DNA of 34,592 nt from an uncultured Pelagibacteraceae bacterium (GTDB lineage Bacteria; Pseudomonadota; Alphaproteobacteria; Pelagibacterales; Pelagibacteraceae), in NCBI GenBank assembly GCA_902628525.1, contig CACOMZ010000006.1:1-34592 (forward strand). Reading direction: 5' to 3'. Both the position numbers and the translations under genes were made by a program. The notes beneath the pieces were generated by a model that saw nothing but the letters and a program-made list of their open reading frames with translations, was not told the DNA's origin and ran no database searches. The number at the start of each line of letters is the position of its first letter. The stretch's first letter is position 1. This document shows, piece after piece, positions 1 through 9,187 of this stretch.

Positions 1-668
1 CCGCATGACTTTTGATTAAATGTAGGTTTATTAAATTTTGGATTTTTTTCATTAATATACCTCAGAAAATAATTTACTTTTGAAATTCTAAAGGATGCAG
101 TTTGAATGTAAGTTTTTGGTCTATCTTGAGATCTTTCAAAATTAGCACCTGTTTTGCCATTAATTTTAAATATATTAAATTTTAATTGTTTATTAACTTT
201 GACATTTAAAAAAGGATGTTCTGAATTTTCAGTTATACTAATTACAGCATTTAAATTTTTGTTTGTAATAATTTTATTAAAACCTAATTTTAACGTATTA
301 TGACTTAAAAAAGGATTTGTAACTGGTGCGATTGTTATAAATTTAGGTAATAGATCACCATTTTTAACTTTATATCTTAAATACTCTAATATTGATGAAA
401 TAGAGGAAGATTGAGAAGTTGCATACTTTTTTTTTCTTTTAAAAGTTTCTACACCTTTTATTTGTGAAGCTTCTTTAAGAATCTTGTGGCAATTTGATGA
501 AACAACGATTTTTCCAATAGCAGATTTTTTGCAAATTAAAATTTTTCTTTTTAATAGTGAAGTTCCTTCTATTTTTTGTAAATTTTTATCTTTTATTCTA
601 GATGAACCTCCTCTTGCAGGAATAAAAATTATATTATTATTTATATTAATTTGATTTTTGATAGTCAT
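1..668 (-). CDS. neuA: CMP-nonulosonate (acylneuraminate) cytidylyltransferase, 3' end cut by window
   Basis: The minus-strand frame opens at ATG 668-666 and stays open for 222 codons to the window edge, so the C-terminus is missing. Near residues 16-31 it reads IFIPARGGSSRIKDKN, which matches the nucleotide-binding signature of the NeuA/KdsB-like cytidylyltransferases (PARGGSKRIxxKN). Further on come an APVTNPFLS segment, in the place of the usual TSPLR CTP-binding loop, and a late QTASFRIS strand where family members have a GxxYI-type strand. The family activates sialic, legionaminic or pseudaminic acids with CTP for surface glycans or flagellin. The start overlaps the stop of the small ORF upstream in a TAATG junction. 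The family call is firm, but the sugar substrate cannot be decided from this fragment. A KDO or other nonulosonate substrate is possible. Confidence 0.8.
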   Translation of the reverse strand, partial: MTIKNQININNNIIFIPARGGSSRIKDKNLQKIEGTSLLKRKILICKKSAIGKIVVSSNCHKILKEASQIKGVETFKRKKKYATSQSSSISSILEYLRYKVKNGDLLPKFITIAPVTNPFLSHNTLKLGFNKIITNKNLNAVISITENSEHPFLNVKVNKQLKFNIFKINGKTGANFERSQDRPKTYIQTASFRISKVNYFLRYINEKNPKFNKPTFNQKSC

Positions 669-784
669 TAGTACATTGAAATGTATTGATATTCCTTTCC
701 TTTTATAACTACCTCTATTATATAAAACTCCACATCATTTAATTTAATTGGTTTTTTTTTTTTAAATTTTATATGCGAAAGCAT
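668..784 (-). CDS. possible small protein, 38 codons, coupled to neuA-like gene
   Basis: A minus-strand frame starts at ATG 784-782 and ends at TAA 670-668, whose last base is the first base of the neuA-like ATG. It begins 9 nt after the stop of the cyclotransferase-like gene, so the spacing fits the packed operon on both sides. The peptide is lysine-rich (four AAA codons inside a 12-A run at 752-763), followed by an alternating hydrophobic stretch ending GKEYQYISMY that could form beta strands. No family is recognised. A second ATG at 797-795, overlapping the upstream stop as ATGA, opens a frame of only 11 codons. A remnant of a longer gene, or one frameshifted at the A-run, is an alternative. 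Confidence 0.4.
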   Translation of the reverse strand: MLSHIKFKKKKPIKLNDVEFYIIEVVIKGKEYQYISMY

Positions 785-793
785 TAAAAATTT

Positions 794-1195
794 TCATCCT
801 TTGAGAGCTTTATTTAAATATTTATATTCTAAATCACAGTCTTTATAGCCACGTTTAACTACATTTAAGTATCTTTCGGTTGGATACATAAATATTGTTT
901 TTTTTACCATTGTATATGTCATTACTTTTTTTCCATAATAAAAAAAATAATGCTTTTTATATAGAATAGGAAAATCTTCATATACATCTAGTTTTTTTTC
1001 ATCACTTTTAGATATTTCAAATAATGCGCCTGGAACAATAGAATTTTTTTTAGCTTCAATATCAGCAGCTCTATACTTGCTTCTAAAGGTTAATTTAAAA
1101 CCTTTTAAATTTATTTTTTTTAAAAAGATACTATCCTTGCATCTGCGTTTCATCTGAAAGTGGTGAAGATTACTGCCATAAGCAAAGTACAACAT
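794..1195 (-). CDS. gamma-glutamylcyclotransferase-like (GGCT/AIG2 fold) protein
   Basis: The 133-residue protein starts LYFAYGSNL, the family's N-terminal substrate-binding YGSN loop (residues 6-9). It carries a glutamate at position 73 in a VYEDFPILYKK context, where the family's catalytic Glu sits in a DxYEgxPxxY motif. A YLNVVKRGYKDC segment near the C-terminus matches the family's terminal helix. Members release 5-oxoproline from gamma-glutamyl peptides or amines, and many bacterial copies have unknown substrates. The start shares its first base with the stop of the cinA-like gene (TAATG at 1197-1193), so translational coupling is likely. Length is typical for a single-domain member. The fold is reasonably sure, the substrate unknown. 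Confidence 0.75.
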   Translation of the reverse strand: MLYFAYGSNLHHFQMKRRCKDSIFLKKINLKGFKLTFRSKYRAADIEAKKNSIVPGALFEISKSDEKKLDVYEDFPILYKKHYFFYYGKKVMTYTMVKKTIFMYPTERYLNVVKRGYKDCDLEYKYLNKALKG

Positions 1196-1944
1196 TAACG
1201 GTCTACTACTTCTATTTTTTTTTCATTAACAAATTTTAAAATTTCAATGTTACAGTTATCAATTTTATTTTGATCTTCAGATCTAATTACTATTGAGACA
1301 CCTAATTTACCGTCATGAAAAAATGGGTAACTTCCAATTTCTACATCCATATTATCATTTTGAACCTTGGTTAACGAATTTGCTATTTCGCTTTCAACAG
1401 TTCTTAAACTAATTGTAAGACTTTTAATTGGTTCGCCACCAACAATTTTATTTGTTAACCCACCTAACATTGATTTTAAAATAGAAGGAACTCCAGGTAA
1501 TGAAAAGACATTTTCAACATTAAAACCAGGTGCACCACTTGTTGGATTTAAAATTAAATTTGCATTCTCTGGCATCCAAGCCATTTTTTGTCTACCATCA
1601 TTAAATTTTCCTGGTTCATAATAAGCCTCAAGAATTTTGAAGGCTTCTTTGTGAGCCTCATATTTAATTCCAAAGGCTTTTGATACTGATTGAGCGGTAA
1701 TATCATCATGTGTAGGACCTATACCACCAGTTGTAAAAACGTAATCATATGTTGATCTAAGAAAATTTAATGTTTCAACAATTGTCTCTTCAAAATCTGG
1801 AATTATTCTGACTTCAGCAACACTAACTCCAATGGAATTTAACCATGTGGCTAAAGTAGAGGTATTTGTATCTTGAGTTCTTCCAGATAAAATCTCATTA
1901 CCTATAATTAAAATTGAGGCATTTACTTTTGCTTTTTTTTCCAT
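1195..1944 (-). CDS. cinA: CinA N-terminal (MoaB/Mog-like) domain protein
   Basis: The 249 residues hold one molybdopterin-binding-like domain, with GNEILSG at 15-21 and TTGGIGPTHDD at 71-81, the two hallmarks of the CinA amidohydrolase/COG1058 domain. The family hydrolyses ADP-ribose or related nucleotides. The C-terminal PncC (NMN deamidase) domain present in full-length CinA of about 410 residues is absent; short stand-alone versions are common in Alphaproteobacteria. It heads the minus-strand run cinA, cyclotransferase-like gene, small ORF, neuA-like gene. Its start at 1944 lies only 20 bp from that of divergent sfsA. The domain call is strong; the exact reaction is inferred from the family. 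Confidence 0.85.
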   Translation of the reverse strand: MEKKAKVNASILIIGNEILSGRTQDTNTSTLATWLNSIGVSVAEVRIIPDFEETIVETLNFLRSTYDYVFTTGGIGPTHDDITAQSVSKAFGIKYEAHKEAFKILEAYYEPGKFNDGRQKMAWMPENANLILNPTSGAPGFNVENVFSLPGVPSILKSMLGGLTNKIVGGEPIKSLTISLRTVESEIANSLTKVQNDNMDVEIGSYPFFHDGKLGVSIVIRSEDQNKIDNCNIEILKFVNEKKIEVVDR

Positions 1945-1964
1945 ATGAAATATATAAATTAGTA
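1945..1964. promoter_or_regulatory. 20-bp divergent cinA/sfsA promoter region
   Basis: Only 20 bases separate the two divergent start codons. On the plus strand TTGCTT (1929-1934), a 16-nt spacer and TATATA (1951-1956) make a plausible sigma-70 promoter whose -10 ends 8 nt before the sfsA ATG. The same A/T stretch read on the other strand gives TATATT close to the cinA ATG. Both transcripts would have almost no leader. In DNA this AT-rich such matches arise by chance, so the assignment is tentative. Confidence 0.4.
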
Positions 1965-2663
1965 ATGGAATTTACCAAGTCTTTAATAAAAGGCAAATTA
2001 ATCAAACGCTATAAAAGGTTCTTTACCGACGTAAAAATAGGTACAGAAATTGTCACAGCTCACTGCCCTAATACAGGTTCAATGAAAGGATTATTGGATG
2101 AAGGTAATGAAGTTTATTTAACTCCAAATAATGATCCCAAAAGAAAACTTAAATTTGGTTTAGAAATTATTAAGTCTAGAAAAAATTTAGTAGGTGTAAA
2201 CACTCATTTGGCAAATAGGATAGTTGAACATGGATTAAATAATAATCTTATAAATGAACTTAAAAATAATGATGTCGTAAATTCAGAGGTTTTTTTTAAT
2301 AAAGAGACCAGATTTGACTTTTTAATAGAGAAAAAAAGTCAAAAAATCTTTGTTGAGGTTAAAAATGTTACATTATTTAGAAACGAAAATACTGCTGAAT
2401 TCCCGGATGCACCAACCGCAAGAGGTATTAAACATTTATTGACCCTTATTGATGCCATAAAACAAGGTTATAAAACCTACTTAATATTTTTAGTTCAAAT
2501 TCAAAATATGAAATATTTCAAAATAGCTAAAGATATTGATGAAGAATATTATAAAAATTATTTATTGGCTAAAAATGCTGGTGTAAATTTTTTGGCATAT
2601 AGATGTGATATAAATTCTAAAAAAATATTTATAGACAAAAAATTGAAAATTATTGATGAGTGA
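1965..2663 (+). CDS. sfsA: SfsA, sugar fermentation stimulation protein homologue
   Basis: Starting at ATG 1965 the protein has 232 residues and begins MEFTKSLIKGKLIKRYKRFF, the typical SfsA opening. It continues with TAHCPNTGSMKGLLDEGNEV and a RFDFLIE...FVEVKNVTLF segment, which holds the acidic and EVK residues of the nuclease-like core, and then FPDAPTARGIKHLL. SfsA-family proteins bind nucleic acid and carry a PD-(D/E)XK-like fold; their role in the cell is poorly defined. An upstream in-frame ATG at 1914 was not chosen because it would overlap cinA and add a tail not seen in the family. The gene overlaps map by 8 bp and leads the plus-strand purine run. Confidence 0.92.
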   Translation: MEFTKSLIKGKLIKRYKRFFTDVKIGTEIVTAHCPNTGSMKGLLDEGNEVYLTPNNDPKRKLKFGLEIIKSRKNLVGVNTHLANRIVEHGLNNNLINELKNNDVVNSEVFFNKETRFDFLIEKKSQKIFVEVKNVTLFRNENTAEFPDAPTARGIKHLLTLIDAIKQGYKTYLIFLVQIQNMKYFKIAKDIDEEYYKNYLLAKNAGVNFLAYRCDINSKKIFIDKKLKIIDE

Positions 2664-3426
2664 ATATAAAGAAAAATTTGAAAAAATGAGAGTAGCAGGA
2701 AATTTAGCAGCTAGGACTTTAGATATGTTAACAGAAAATATTAAAGAAGGTATCTCAACTGATTATATTGATAAGCTGGGGTATGAGTTTATTAGAGATA
2801 ATGGAGGATACTCTGCACCACTATATTATAGAGGATTTACAAAATCTCTATGTACATCTTTAAACCGTGTTGTATGTCATGGAATTCCATCAGAAAGAAT
2901 TTTGCAAGATGGAGATGCTGTGAATGTAGATGTTACTGCAATAATTGATGAACATTATGGAGATACTAGTAGAATGTTTTCTATTGGAAAAACTCAAGTA
3001 AAATTGAATAATCTTATTGAAGCAACCTATGAAGCTATGATGAAAGCAATTAAAATTCTTAAACCAGGCATAAAATTAGGCGATATAGGATATGAAATTC
3101 AATCACATGTGGAGGAGAGAGGTTTTTCTGTTGTAAGAGATTTTTGTGGTCATGGAATAGGCACAATGTTTCATGAACCACCAAATATTTTACACTATGG
3201 TAGAAAAAACTCTGGTATGGAACTAGCACCTGGTATGACTTTTACAATAGAGCCGATGATTAATTCAGGTAAATATGATGTAAAAATCTTAAGTGATGGT
3301 TGGACAGCTGTTACCAAGGACAAATCATTATCTGCACAATTTGAACATACTGTAGGAATTACTGAAAATGGTTATGAAATCTTTACAGAATCTGCTAAAG
3401 GTTATTCAAAGCCTCCATACTTATAA
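2656..3426 (+). CDS. map: methionine aminopeptidase, type I
   Basis: Removes the initiator methionine from nascent proteins using a dinuclear metal centre. With the ATG at 2656 the protein has 256 residues, and all expected ligands are present: D92 (NVDVTA), D103 (GDTSRMF), H166 (GHGIG), E199 (TIEPM) and E230 (QFEHT). H75 in VVCHGIP is the substrate-binding histidine. A TTG three bases upstream is in frame, but the ATG is the natural start. The first 8 bp overlap the end of sfsA, so coupled translation is likely. Length is normal for a type Ia enzyme without extra N-terminal domains. Confidence 0.96.
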   Translation: MSEYKEKFEKMRVAGNLAARTLDMLTENIKEGISTDYIDKLGYEFIRDNGGYSAPLYYRGFTKSLCTSLNRVVCHGIPSERILQDGDAVNVDVTAIIDEHYGDTSRMFSIGKTQVKLNNLIEATYEAMMKAIKILKPGIKLGDIGYEIQSHVEERGFSVVRDFCGHGIGTMFHEPPNILHYGRKNSGMELAPGMTFTIEPMINSGKYDVKILSDGWTAVTKDKSLSAQFEHTVGITENGYEIFTESAKGYSKPPYL

Positions 3427-3429
3427 CTA

Positions 3430-4722
3430 ATGATTAAAAGATACTCTCGAAAAGAACTAACTGATATTTGGTCGGAAGAAAACAAATACAAAATTTGGCT
3501 TGATGTTGAAATCGCTGCGGCTGAAGGAATGGAAAAAATTGGTCAAATTCCAAAAGGAGTTGCCTCAACTGTAAGGAAAAAAACTAAAATTAATGTGAAG
3601 AGAATTCACAAAATTGAATCTGAAGTTAAACATGATGTCATTGCATTTCTCACCTCAGTAACAGAAAAGGCTGGATTTAAAGCAAGATATCTGCATCAAG
3701 GCATGACCTCCTCTGATGTTTTGGATACTAGTTTTAATATTCAAATGGTACAGTCTGGAAAAGTCTTGCTTAAGGATATAGATCAAATTTTAAAAGTTCT
3801 TAAGAAACAAGCTAGAAAATATAAATTAACACCATGTATGGGCAGAAGTCATGGCATACACGCAGAACCAATTACATTTGGACTTAAATTAGCGTCATTT
3901 TACGAGGAATTTAAAAGAAATAGAAAAAGATTAGTTGATGCAATCAATGAAGTATCAACATGTGCCATATCGGGTGCAGTAGGAACATTTGCTAATATCA
4001 ATCCCAAGGTTGAAAAATATGTGGCGAAAAAATTAGGTTTAAAAGTTGAACCAATCTCTACTCAAGTAATTCCAAGAGACAGACATGCATTTTATTTTTC
4101 TGTTTTAGGTATTATAGCTGGATCTATTGAGAGGGTAGCAATTGAAATTAGACACCTTCAAAGAACAGAAGTTTATGAATTACAAGAATATTTTTCAAAA
4201 AATCAAAAAGGTTCCTCTGCTATGCCTCACAAAAAAAATCCTATATTAAGTGAAAATCTTACTGGCTTAGCTAGAATGGTAAGAAGTGCAGTACTTCCTG
4301 CATTAGAAAATATTGCCCTTTGGCATGAAAGAGATATTTCTCACTCAAGCGTTGAGAGAAACATAGGACCAGATGCAAATATTACAATGGATTTTGCGTT
4401 GGTAAGACTTGCTAATATTTTAGATAATATGATTGTCTATCCAAAAAAAATGATGGATAATTTGAATATCACAAGAGGATTAATATTTTCACAAGAAGTA
4501 ATGCTTGAATTAACCAAATCAGGTTTAAGTAGAGAAAAATCATATAGAATAATTCAATCATATTCAAAAAAATGTTTAGCAGAAAAGCTTGATTTATATG
4601 ATGTGTTGTTTGCGGACAAGTTTATTATGAGTAAAATTTCTAAACAAAAACTTAAGTCGATATTTAATTACTCAAATCATTTCAAAAATGTAAACTTAAT
4701 TTTTAAAAGAGTTTTTAATTAA
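3430..4722 (+). CDS. purB: adenylosuccinate lyase
   Basis: Cleaves SAICAR to AICAR and adenylosuccinate to AMP, releasing fumarate in both steps. The 430-residue protein has the fumarase/aspartase superfamily signature [11 protein letters not shown] at 261-271 with the catalytic serine loop, TSSDVLDT at 93-100, and GRSHG with H141 as a candidate catalytic histidine. KHDV at 68-71 matches the conserved substrate-binding segment. It lies 3 bp after map, and its TAA shares a base with the purC ATG, so it opens the purine gene block. It is the compact bacterial form of 430-435 residues. Confidence 0.96.
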   Translation: MIKRYSRKELTDIWSEENKYKIWLDVEIAAAEGMEKIGQIPKGVASTVRKKTKINVKRIHKIESEVKHDVIAFLTSVTEKAGFKARYLHQGMTSSDVLDTSFNIQMVQSGKVLLKDIDQILKVLKKQARKYKLTPCMGRSHGIHAEPITFGLKLASFYEEFKRNRKRLVDAINEVSTCAISGAVGTFANINPKVEKYVAKKLGLKVEPISTQVIPRDRHAFYFSVLGIIAGSIERVAIEIRHLQRTEVYELQEYFSKNQKGSSAMPHKKNPILSENLTGLARMVRSAVLPALENIALWHERDISHSSVERNIGPDANITMDFALVRLANILDNMIVYPKKMMDNLNITRGLIFSQEVMLELTKSGLSREKSYRIIQSYSKKCLAEKLDLYDVLFADKFIMSKISKQKLKSIFNYSNHFKNVNLIFKRVFN

Positions 4723-5507
4723 TGAAAAAGGGTAAAAAATTATACGAAGGGAAAGCTAAAATCATTTATGCAACAAATGATAAAAATATAGTTATTCAGT
4801 ATTTTAAAGATGATGCCACTGCTTTTAATAATCAAAAAAAAACAACTATTGAGGGTAAAGGAGTTTTAAACAATAGAATTTCTGAGCACATCCTCTCAAA
4901 TCTAGCGAAAATTGGAATTAAAAATCACTTGGTGAAAAGACTCAATATGCGTGAGCAAATAGTAAAATTTGTAGAGATTATTCCAATTGAATTTATAATA
5001 AGAAATGTTGCAACAGGATCGATTACTAAAAGATTGGGTATTGAAGATGGTACAGTTTTAAAAGAACCTTTAATTGAATACTGTTTAAAAGATGACAAGC
5101 TTGGAGATCCATTAGTATCTGAACAGCACATACTTGCTTTTGATTGGGCATCAAAAAATGAAATAGACTTAGTAAAAAAAATGATTTTAAGAATTAATGA
5201 TTTCATGATTGGAATGTTTATGGGTGTGGGAATTAAACTTATAGATTTCAAATTAGAATTTGGAAGAATTAAAATTGATGGAAAGAATGAAGTTATTTTA
5301 GCGGATGAAATTAGCCCTGATACTTGTAGATTATGGGACAGTATTACGGATAAAAAACTTGATAAAGATCGATTTAGAAAAGATCTAGGTGATCTAATAC
5401 CTGCTTATACTGAAGTTGCTAAAAGACTAGGAATACTCCATGAACAATCAAATGTTTCAGCCGTTAATGTCACTCAACTTTCTTCTGTAAAAAGAAAAAA
5501 TAAATGA
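4722..5507 (+). CDS. purC: SAICAR synthetase (phosphoribosylaminoimidazole-succinocarboxamide synthase)
   Basis: Joins CAIR and aspartate with ATP. The 261-residue product shows [10 protein letters not shown] at 7-16 (ATP-binding glycine-rich strand), [16 protein letters not shown] with the substrate-binding arginine, and [14 protein letters not shown], the family's second signature. It is slightly longer than the roughly 237-residue enterobacterial enzyme, mainly through a C-terminal tail (from about residue 235) rich in Ser, Val and Lys. It starts on the last base of purB and overlaps purS by 4 bp (ATGA), so the pathway genes are probably translated in series. Confidence 0.96.
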   Translation: MKKGKKLYEGKAKIIYATNDKNIVIQYFKDDATAFNNQKKTTIEGKGVLNNRISEHILSNLAKIGIKNHLVKRLNMREQIVKFVEIIPIEFIIRNVATGSITKRLGIEDGTVLKEPLIEYCLKDDKLGDPLVSEQHILAFDWASKNEIDLVKKMILRINDFMIGMFMGVGIKLIDFKLEFGRIKIDGKNEVILADEISPDTCRLWDSITDKKLDKDRFRKDLGDLIPAYTEVAKRLGILHEQSNVSAVNVTQLSSVKRKNK

Positions 5508-5746
5508 AAATTTCTGTCGTCATAACCTTAAAAAAAGATGTTCTTGATCCGCAGGGAAAAGTTATTCATCAAACTCTGGATGGAATGGGCTTTAAAGATG
5601 TTATTGAAGTAAGACAAGGTAAATATTTTGAAATAGACACAAAAGAAACTGATATTGAAAAAGCAAAAACAAAAGTTGAAGAAATGTGTAAAAAACTTTT
5701 GGCAAATCTTGTAATTGAAAATTATAAAATTATTGATCCAAAGTAA
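5504..5746 (+). CDS. purS: phosphoribosylformylglycinamidine synthase subunit PurS
   Basis: An 80-residue protein with the PurS pattern: a first strand ending in [21 protein letters not shown], then [13 protein letters not shown], and a C-terminal [21 protein letters not shown] segment. PurS dimers bridge PurQ and the small form of PurL and help carry ammonia between their active sites. Gene order purS-purQ-purL confirms the role and shows this organism uses the three-protein FGAM synthase rather than the fused enterobacterial PurL. The start overlaps the purC stop as ATGA. Confidence 0.94.
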   Translation: MKISVVITLKKDVLDPQGKVIHQTLDGMGFKDVIEVRQGKYFEIDTKETDIEKAKTKVEEMCKKLLANLVIENYKIIDPK

Positions 5747-5749
5747 TTA

Positions 5750-6433
5750 ATGAAATCATCAGTTATTACTTTTCCTGGTTCAAATTGTGATAGAGACATC
5801 GATGTGGCTCTTAAAAAATTTGGTTTTAAGAACAAAATGGTTTGGCACGCAGATGCTGAATTGCCAAAAAGTGATCTGATTGTATTACCAGGTGGGTTTT
5901 CATATGGTGATTATTTAAGATGTGGAAGCATGGCATCTAAATCGAAAATAATGCAGTCTGTAATTAATTTTGCAAATTCTGGTGGAATGGTAATGGGTAT
6001 CTGTAATGGGTTTCAAATATTGGTTGAAACTGGTTTGGTTCCAGGTGTTTTGCTAAGAAATAAATATTTAGAATTTATATGTAAAAATGTTTTTGTAAAA
6101 ATTAACAATAAAAAAAATAAGTTCTTTGGTAATGTTGATAATGAAGTTTTAGAATTTCATATAGCTCATAACGAAGGAAATTTTTTTTGTACTAAAGATC
6201 AATTAAAAGAAATTGAAGACAATGAACAAATTGCAATTAATTATTGTGATAAAAATGGAAAAATAGCAGAACAATTCAATCCAAACGGATCAGTAAAAAA
6301 TATTGCTGGCATATTTAATCGTAAAAAAAATGTTCTGGGAATGATGCCCCATCCTGAAAGAATGATTGATATTAGTTTATCTGGTGAAGATGGATCTATT
6401 TTTTTTAATAATTTAATAAATAATTTAAAATGA
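5750..6433 (+). CDS. purQ: phosphoribosylformylglycinamidine synthase glutaminase subunit PurQ
   Basis: A class I glutamine amidotransferase of 227 residues that supplies ammonia to PurL. The nucleophile is C85 in MGICNGFQ, and the other triad members are H201 and E203 in MPHPERM. The N-terminal [11 protein letters not shown] and the [14 protein letters not shown] segment are diagnostic of PurQ against other glutaminases. The gene follows purS by 3 bp, and its stop overlaps the purL start as ATGA, in line with a 1:1 complex being made from one message. Confidence 0.96.
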   Translation: MKSSVITFPGSNCDRDIDVALKKFGFKNKMVWHADAELPKSDLIVLPGGFSYGDYLRCGSMASKSKIMQSVINFANSGGMVMGICNGFQILVETGLVPGVLLRNKYLEFICKNVFVKINNKKNKFFGNVDNEVLEFHIAHNEGNFFCTKDQLKEIEDNEQIAINYCDKNGKIAEQFNPNGSVKNIAGIFNRKKNVLGMMPHPERMIDISLSGEDGSIFFNNLINNLK

Positions 6434-8622
6434 CTGTTAACGAAATAGTAGCTTTAGATCATGGGTTAAAAAAAGAGGAATATGCTAAAATTTGTGAATT
6501 ATTAAAACGAAAACCAAATATTACTGAGCTTGGTATTTTTTCTGCTATGTGGAATGAGCATTGTTCCTATAAATCCTCAAAACTTCACTTAAAAACACTA
6601 CCTACAAAAGGTAAAAAAGTTATTCAGGGACCTGGTGAAAACGCTGGAGTAATTGATATTGAAGATAACGATGCAATAGTATTTAAAATAGAAAGTCATA
6701 ACCATCCCTCTTTCATTGAGCCGTATCAAGGTGCTGCTACTGGTGTGGGTGGAATTATGAGAGATATTTTTACAATGGGAGCAAGACCTATAGCAAACTT
6801 GAACTCTATTCATTTTGGCTCACCTCAACATAAGAAAACAAAAAATTTATTAAGAGGTGTTGTTCATGGAATTGGTGGATACGGAAATTGTATGGGTGTT
6901 CCAACTATTGCAGGTCAAACGTGTTTTGATAGTTCTTACAACGGAAATATTCTAGTTAACGCTATGACGCTAGGTTTGGTCAAAAAAGACAAAATTTTTT
7001 ACTCAAAAGCTGCTGGATTAAATAAACCAGTAATATATGTAGGATCAAAAACAGGCAGAGATGGTATTCATGGAGCGAGCATGGCCTCAGCAAGTTTTGA
7101 TGAAAAAATTGAAGAAAAAAAACCTACAGTTCAGGTCGGTGATCCATTTACAGAAAAACTTTTACTTGAAGCTTGTTTAGAGTTAATGACAGGTGATTCA
7201 ATTATTGCCATTCAAGATATGGGAGCAGCCGGATTAACCTCGTCAAGTATAGAAATGGCCTCAAAAGGAAATCTTGGAATCGAAATCAACTTAAATAAAG
7301 TTCCATGCAGAGAGGCTAAAATGTCTCCATATGAAATTATGTTGTCGGAAAGTCAGGAAAGAATGTTAATTGTTTTAGAAAATGGTAAAGAGGAACATGC
7401 AAAAAAAATTTTTGATAAATGGAACCTAGATTTTGCTGTAATAGGAAAAACAACTAATTCTAAAAAAATTCAACTTTTTTTTGATAATAAAATTGTAGCA
7501 GACATTCCAGTAAGTACTTTAGTTGAAAATTCACCTATGTATGATCGTAAATGGAAAAAAGCTAAACTTCCGAAAAAAAATAAAATAAAAAAATCTGATC
7601 TAAAAAATCTAAAAATTATAGATGTATTAAAAAAAGTTTTAGCAAATCCAAATATTTGTAGTAAAGAATGGATCTGGCAACAGTACGATCATACGGTTAT
7701 GGGAGATACTATTCAAAAACCTGGTGGAGATGCAGGGGTAGTAAGAATACATGGTACAAATAAAGCAGTTGCTGCATCAGTAGATTCTTCTGCTAATTAT
7801 TGTTGGGCACACCCTATTACTGGAGGAAAACAAATTGTATGTGAAAGTTTCAGAAATTTAATTTCTGTTGGGGCTAAACCTATTGCTATCACAAATTGTC
7901 TGAATTTTGGAAGTCCAGAAATTCAAGAAAATATGGGAGAATTTGTTGAATGTGTAAAAGGAATTGGTGAAGCAAGTGAATATTTAAAATTTCCAGTAGT
8001 TTCAGGAAATGTATCGTTTTACAATCAAACTAAAAATGTAGGTATTAAACCTACACCAGCTATTGGAGGTGTTGGTTTAATTAAAGATTACAATAAGATG
8101 ATTTCTATGGATTTCAAAAACGTTAACAATATCGTATTAGCTATTGGTAAAACTGAAGGTCATCTTGATCAAAGTGTATTTGCAAGAAATATTCTTGATG
8201 AAAAAAACGGTCCTCCCCCTGAAATAAACTTATTTAATGAAAAAAATAATGGTGAAACATTGCTCAAACTTATTGAGAATAACTTGGTAAAAAGTGCTCA
8301 TGATGTGTCTTTAGGAGGTATCATAACAGCGGTTGTAAAAATGTGTATTAAAGGAAATAAGGGAATAAATTTAAAAAAACCAAAATCTTTAATCAATGAA
8401 ATGGAATATTTTTTTGCTGAGGATCAAGGTAGATACATAATTGAGATAAACAAAATTGATCTAAAAAAAGTAATAGATATTTTGAATAAAAATGCAGTAC
8501 ATTATGATGAACTTGGTACAATCAATGAAAATGAGCTATTTATTAACGAAAAGACAAAAGTTACAATTGACGAATTAAGAAGTTTTAATACAAGGTGGCT
8601 TAAAGAATATATGAGTAAATAA
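6430..8622 (+). CDS. purL: phosphoribosylformylglycinamidine synthase, small-type PurL
   Basis: The 730-residue synthetase subunit converts FGAR to FGAM with ATP and ammonia. It has [10 protein letters not shown] at 41-50, the ATP/metal segment ESHNHPS at 88-94 followed by [12 protein letters not shown], and a second repeat with [16 protein letters not shown], as expected for two fused PurM-like halves. The PurS-like and glutaminase domains of the 1290-residue enterobacterial PurL are absent and are encoded by purS and purQ just upstream. Its TAA shares a base with the bolA ATG. Length is normal for this form. Confidence 0.97.
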   Translation: MTVNEIVALDHGLKKEEYAKICELLKRKPNITELGIFSAMWNEHCSYKSSKLHLKTLPTKGKKVIQGPGENAGVIDIEDNDAIVFKIESHNHPSFIEPYQGAATGVGGIMRDIFTMGARPIANLNSIHFGSPQHKKTKNLLRGVVHGIGGYGNCMGVPTIAGQTCFDSSYNGNILVNAMTLGLVKKDKIFYSKAAGLNKPVIYVGSKTGRDGIHGASMASASFDEKIEEKKPTVQVGDPFTEKLLLEACLELMTGDSIIAIQDMGAAGLTSSSIEMASKGNLGIEINLNKVPCREAKMSPYEIMLSESQERMLIVLENGKEEHAKKIFDKWNLDFAVIGKTTNSKKIQLFFDNKIVADIPVSTLVENSPMYDRKWKKAKLPKKNKIKKSDLKNLKIIDVLKKVLANPNICSKEWIWQQYDHTVMGDTIQKPGGDAGVVRIHGTNKAVAASVDSSANYCWAHPITGGKQIVCESFRNLISVGAKPIAITNCLNFGSPEIQENMGEFVECVKGIGEASEYLKFPVVSGNVSFYNQTKNVGIKPTPAIGGVGLIKDYNKMISMDFKNVNNIVLAIGKTEGHLDQSVFARNILDEKNGPPPEINLFNEKNNGETLLKLIENNLVKSAHDVSLGGIITAVVKMCIKGNKGINLKKPKSLINEMEYFFAEDQGRYIIEINKIDLKKVIDILNKNAVHYDELGTINENELFINEKTKVTIDELRSFNTRWLKEYMSK

Positions 8623-8852
8623 TGGCAATGGATTTAAAAGAAATTGAGAGTTTAATTAAAGAGGCAATGCCTGATGCAAGTGTTGAAATACAAGACTTAG
8701 CTGGTGATGGCAATCATTATTCAGCAACTGTATCCTCTTCTCAATTTCAAGGTAAAAGTAAAATTGAGCAACACAAAATGGTATATAATTCTCTTAAAGG
8801 ACGTATGGGGAATGAATTACATGCCTTAGCAATAAAAACAAAGGAACAATAA
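8622..8852 (+). CDS. bolA: BolA family protein
   Basis: A 76-residue single-domain protein containing the BolA core: IKEAMPDASVEIQDLAGDGNHYSATVSS, then the FQGKSKIEQHKMVYNSL helix and HALAIKT at the end. The histidine in GNHY and the one in ELHAL are the usual cluster-ligand candidates. BolA proteins bind monothiol glutaredoxins through a shared [2Fe-2S] cluster and take part in Fe-S trafficking or iron sensing. The partner grxD follows immediately in a TAATG overlap. The first ATG was kept because it overlaps the purL stop; a second ATG two codons later is possible. Confidence 0.92.
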   Translation: MAMDLKEIESLIKEAMPDASVEIQDLAGDGNHYSATVSSSQFQGKSKIEQHKMVYNSLKGRMGNELHALAIKTKEQ

Positions 8853-9187
8853 TGGATGAAAATATAAAAAAAATAATTCAGGATCATATAGATAACAATG
8901 ATGTATGTTTATTCATGAAAGGCACGCCTGATGCTCCACAATGTGGTTTTTCAATGGCTGTTTCAAATATGCTTAAAATGCTTGAAGTAAATTTTAAAGG
9001 TGTAAATGTATTAGAAAGCCAAAATATGAGAGAAGGAATTAAAATTTACAGTGACTGGCCAACCATACCCCAGTTATATATTAAAAAAGAATTTGTCGGA
9101 GGGTGTGATATTGTTAAAGAAATGTATGAAAATGGTGAACTTAAAAAAGTTCTCGAAGAAAAAAGTATTAATTTTAAAAAGAATTAA
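8852..9187 (+). CDS. grxD: monothiol glutaredoxin, Grx4/GrxD type
   Basis: The 111-residue protein has the CGFS active site at 31-34 preceded by FMKGTPDAPQ, then WPTIPQLY with the cis-proline and FVGGCDIVKEMYENGEL for glutathione binding. CGFS glutaredoxins carry a glutathione-ligated [2Fe-2S] cluster, pass it to target proteins, and form heterodimers with BolA, encoded just upstream. It closes the plus-strand purine run. Its last 14 bp overlap the end of the convergent methyltransferase gene, so no intergenic space remains for a terminator. Confidence 0.95.
   Translation: MDENIKKIIQDHIDNNDVCLFMKGTPDAPQCGFSMAVSNMLKMLEVNFKGVNVLESQNMREGIKIYSDWPTIPQLYIKKEFVGGCDIVKEMYENGELKKVLEEKSINFKKN

Noticed and set aside
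1367..1621. 84-codon plus-strand ORF inside cinA
   Set aside because: Lies wholly within cinA on the opposite strand, with no recognisable domain; a shadow frame.
1914..1964. Longer N-terminus for sfsA
   Set aside because: Would overlap cinA by 31 bp and add a tail absent from SfsA; the ATG at 1965 starts the typical sequence.
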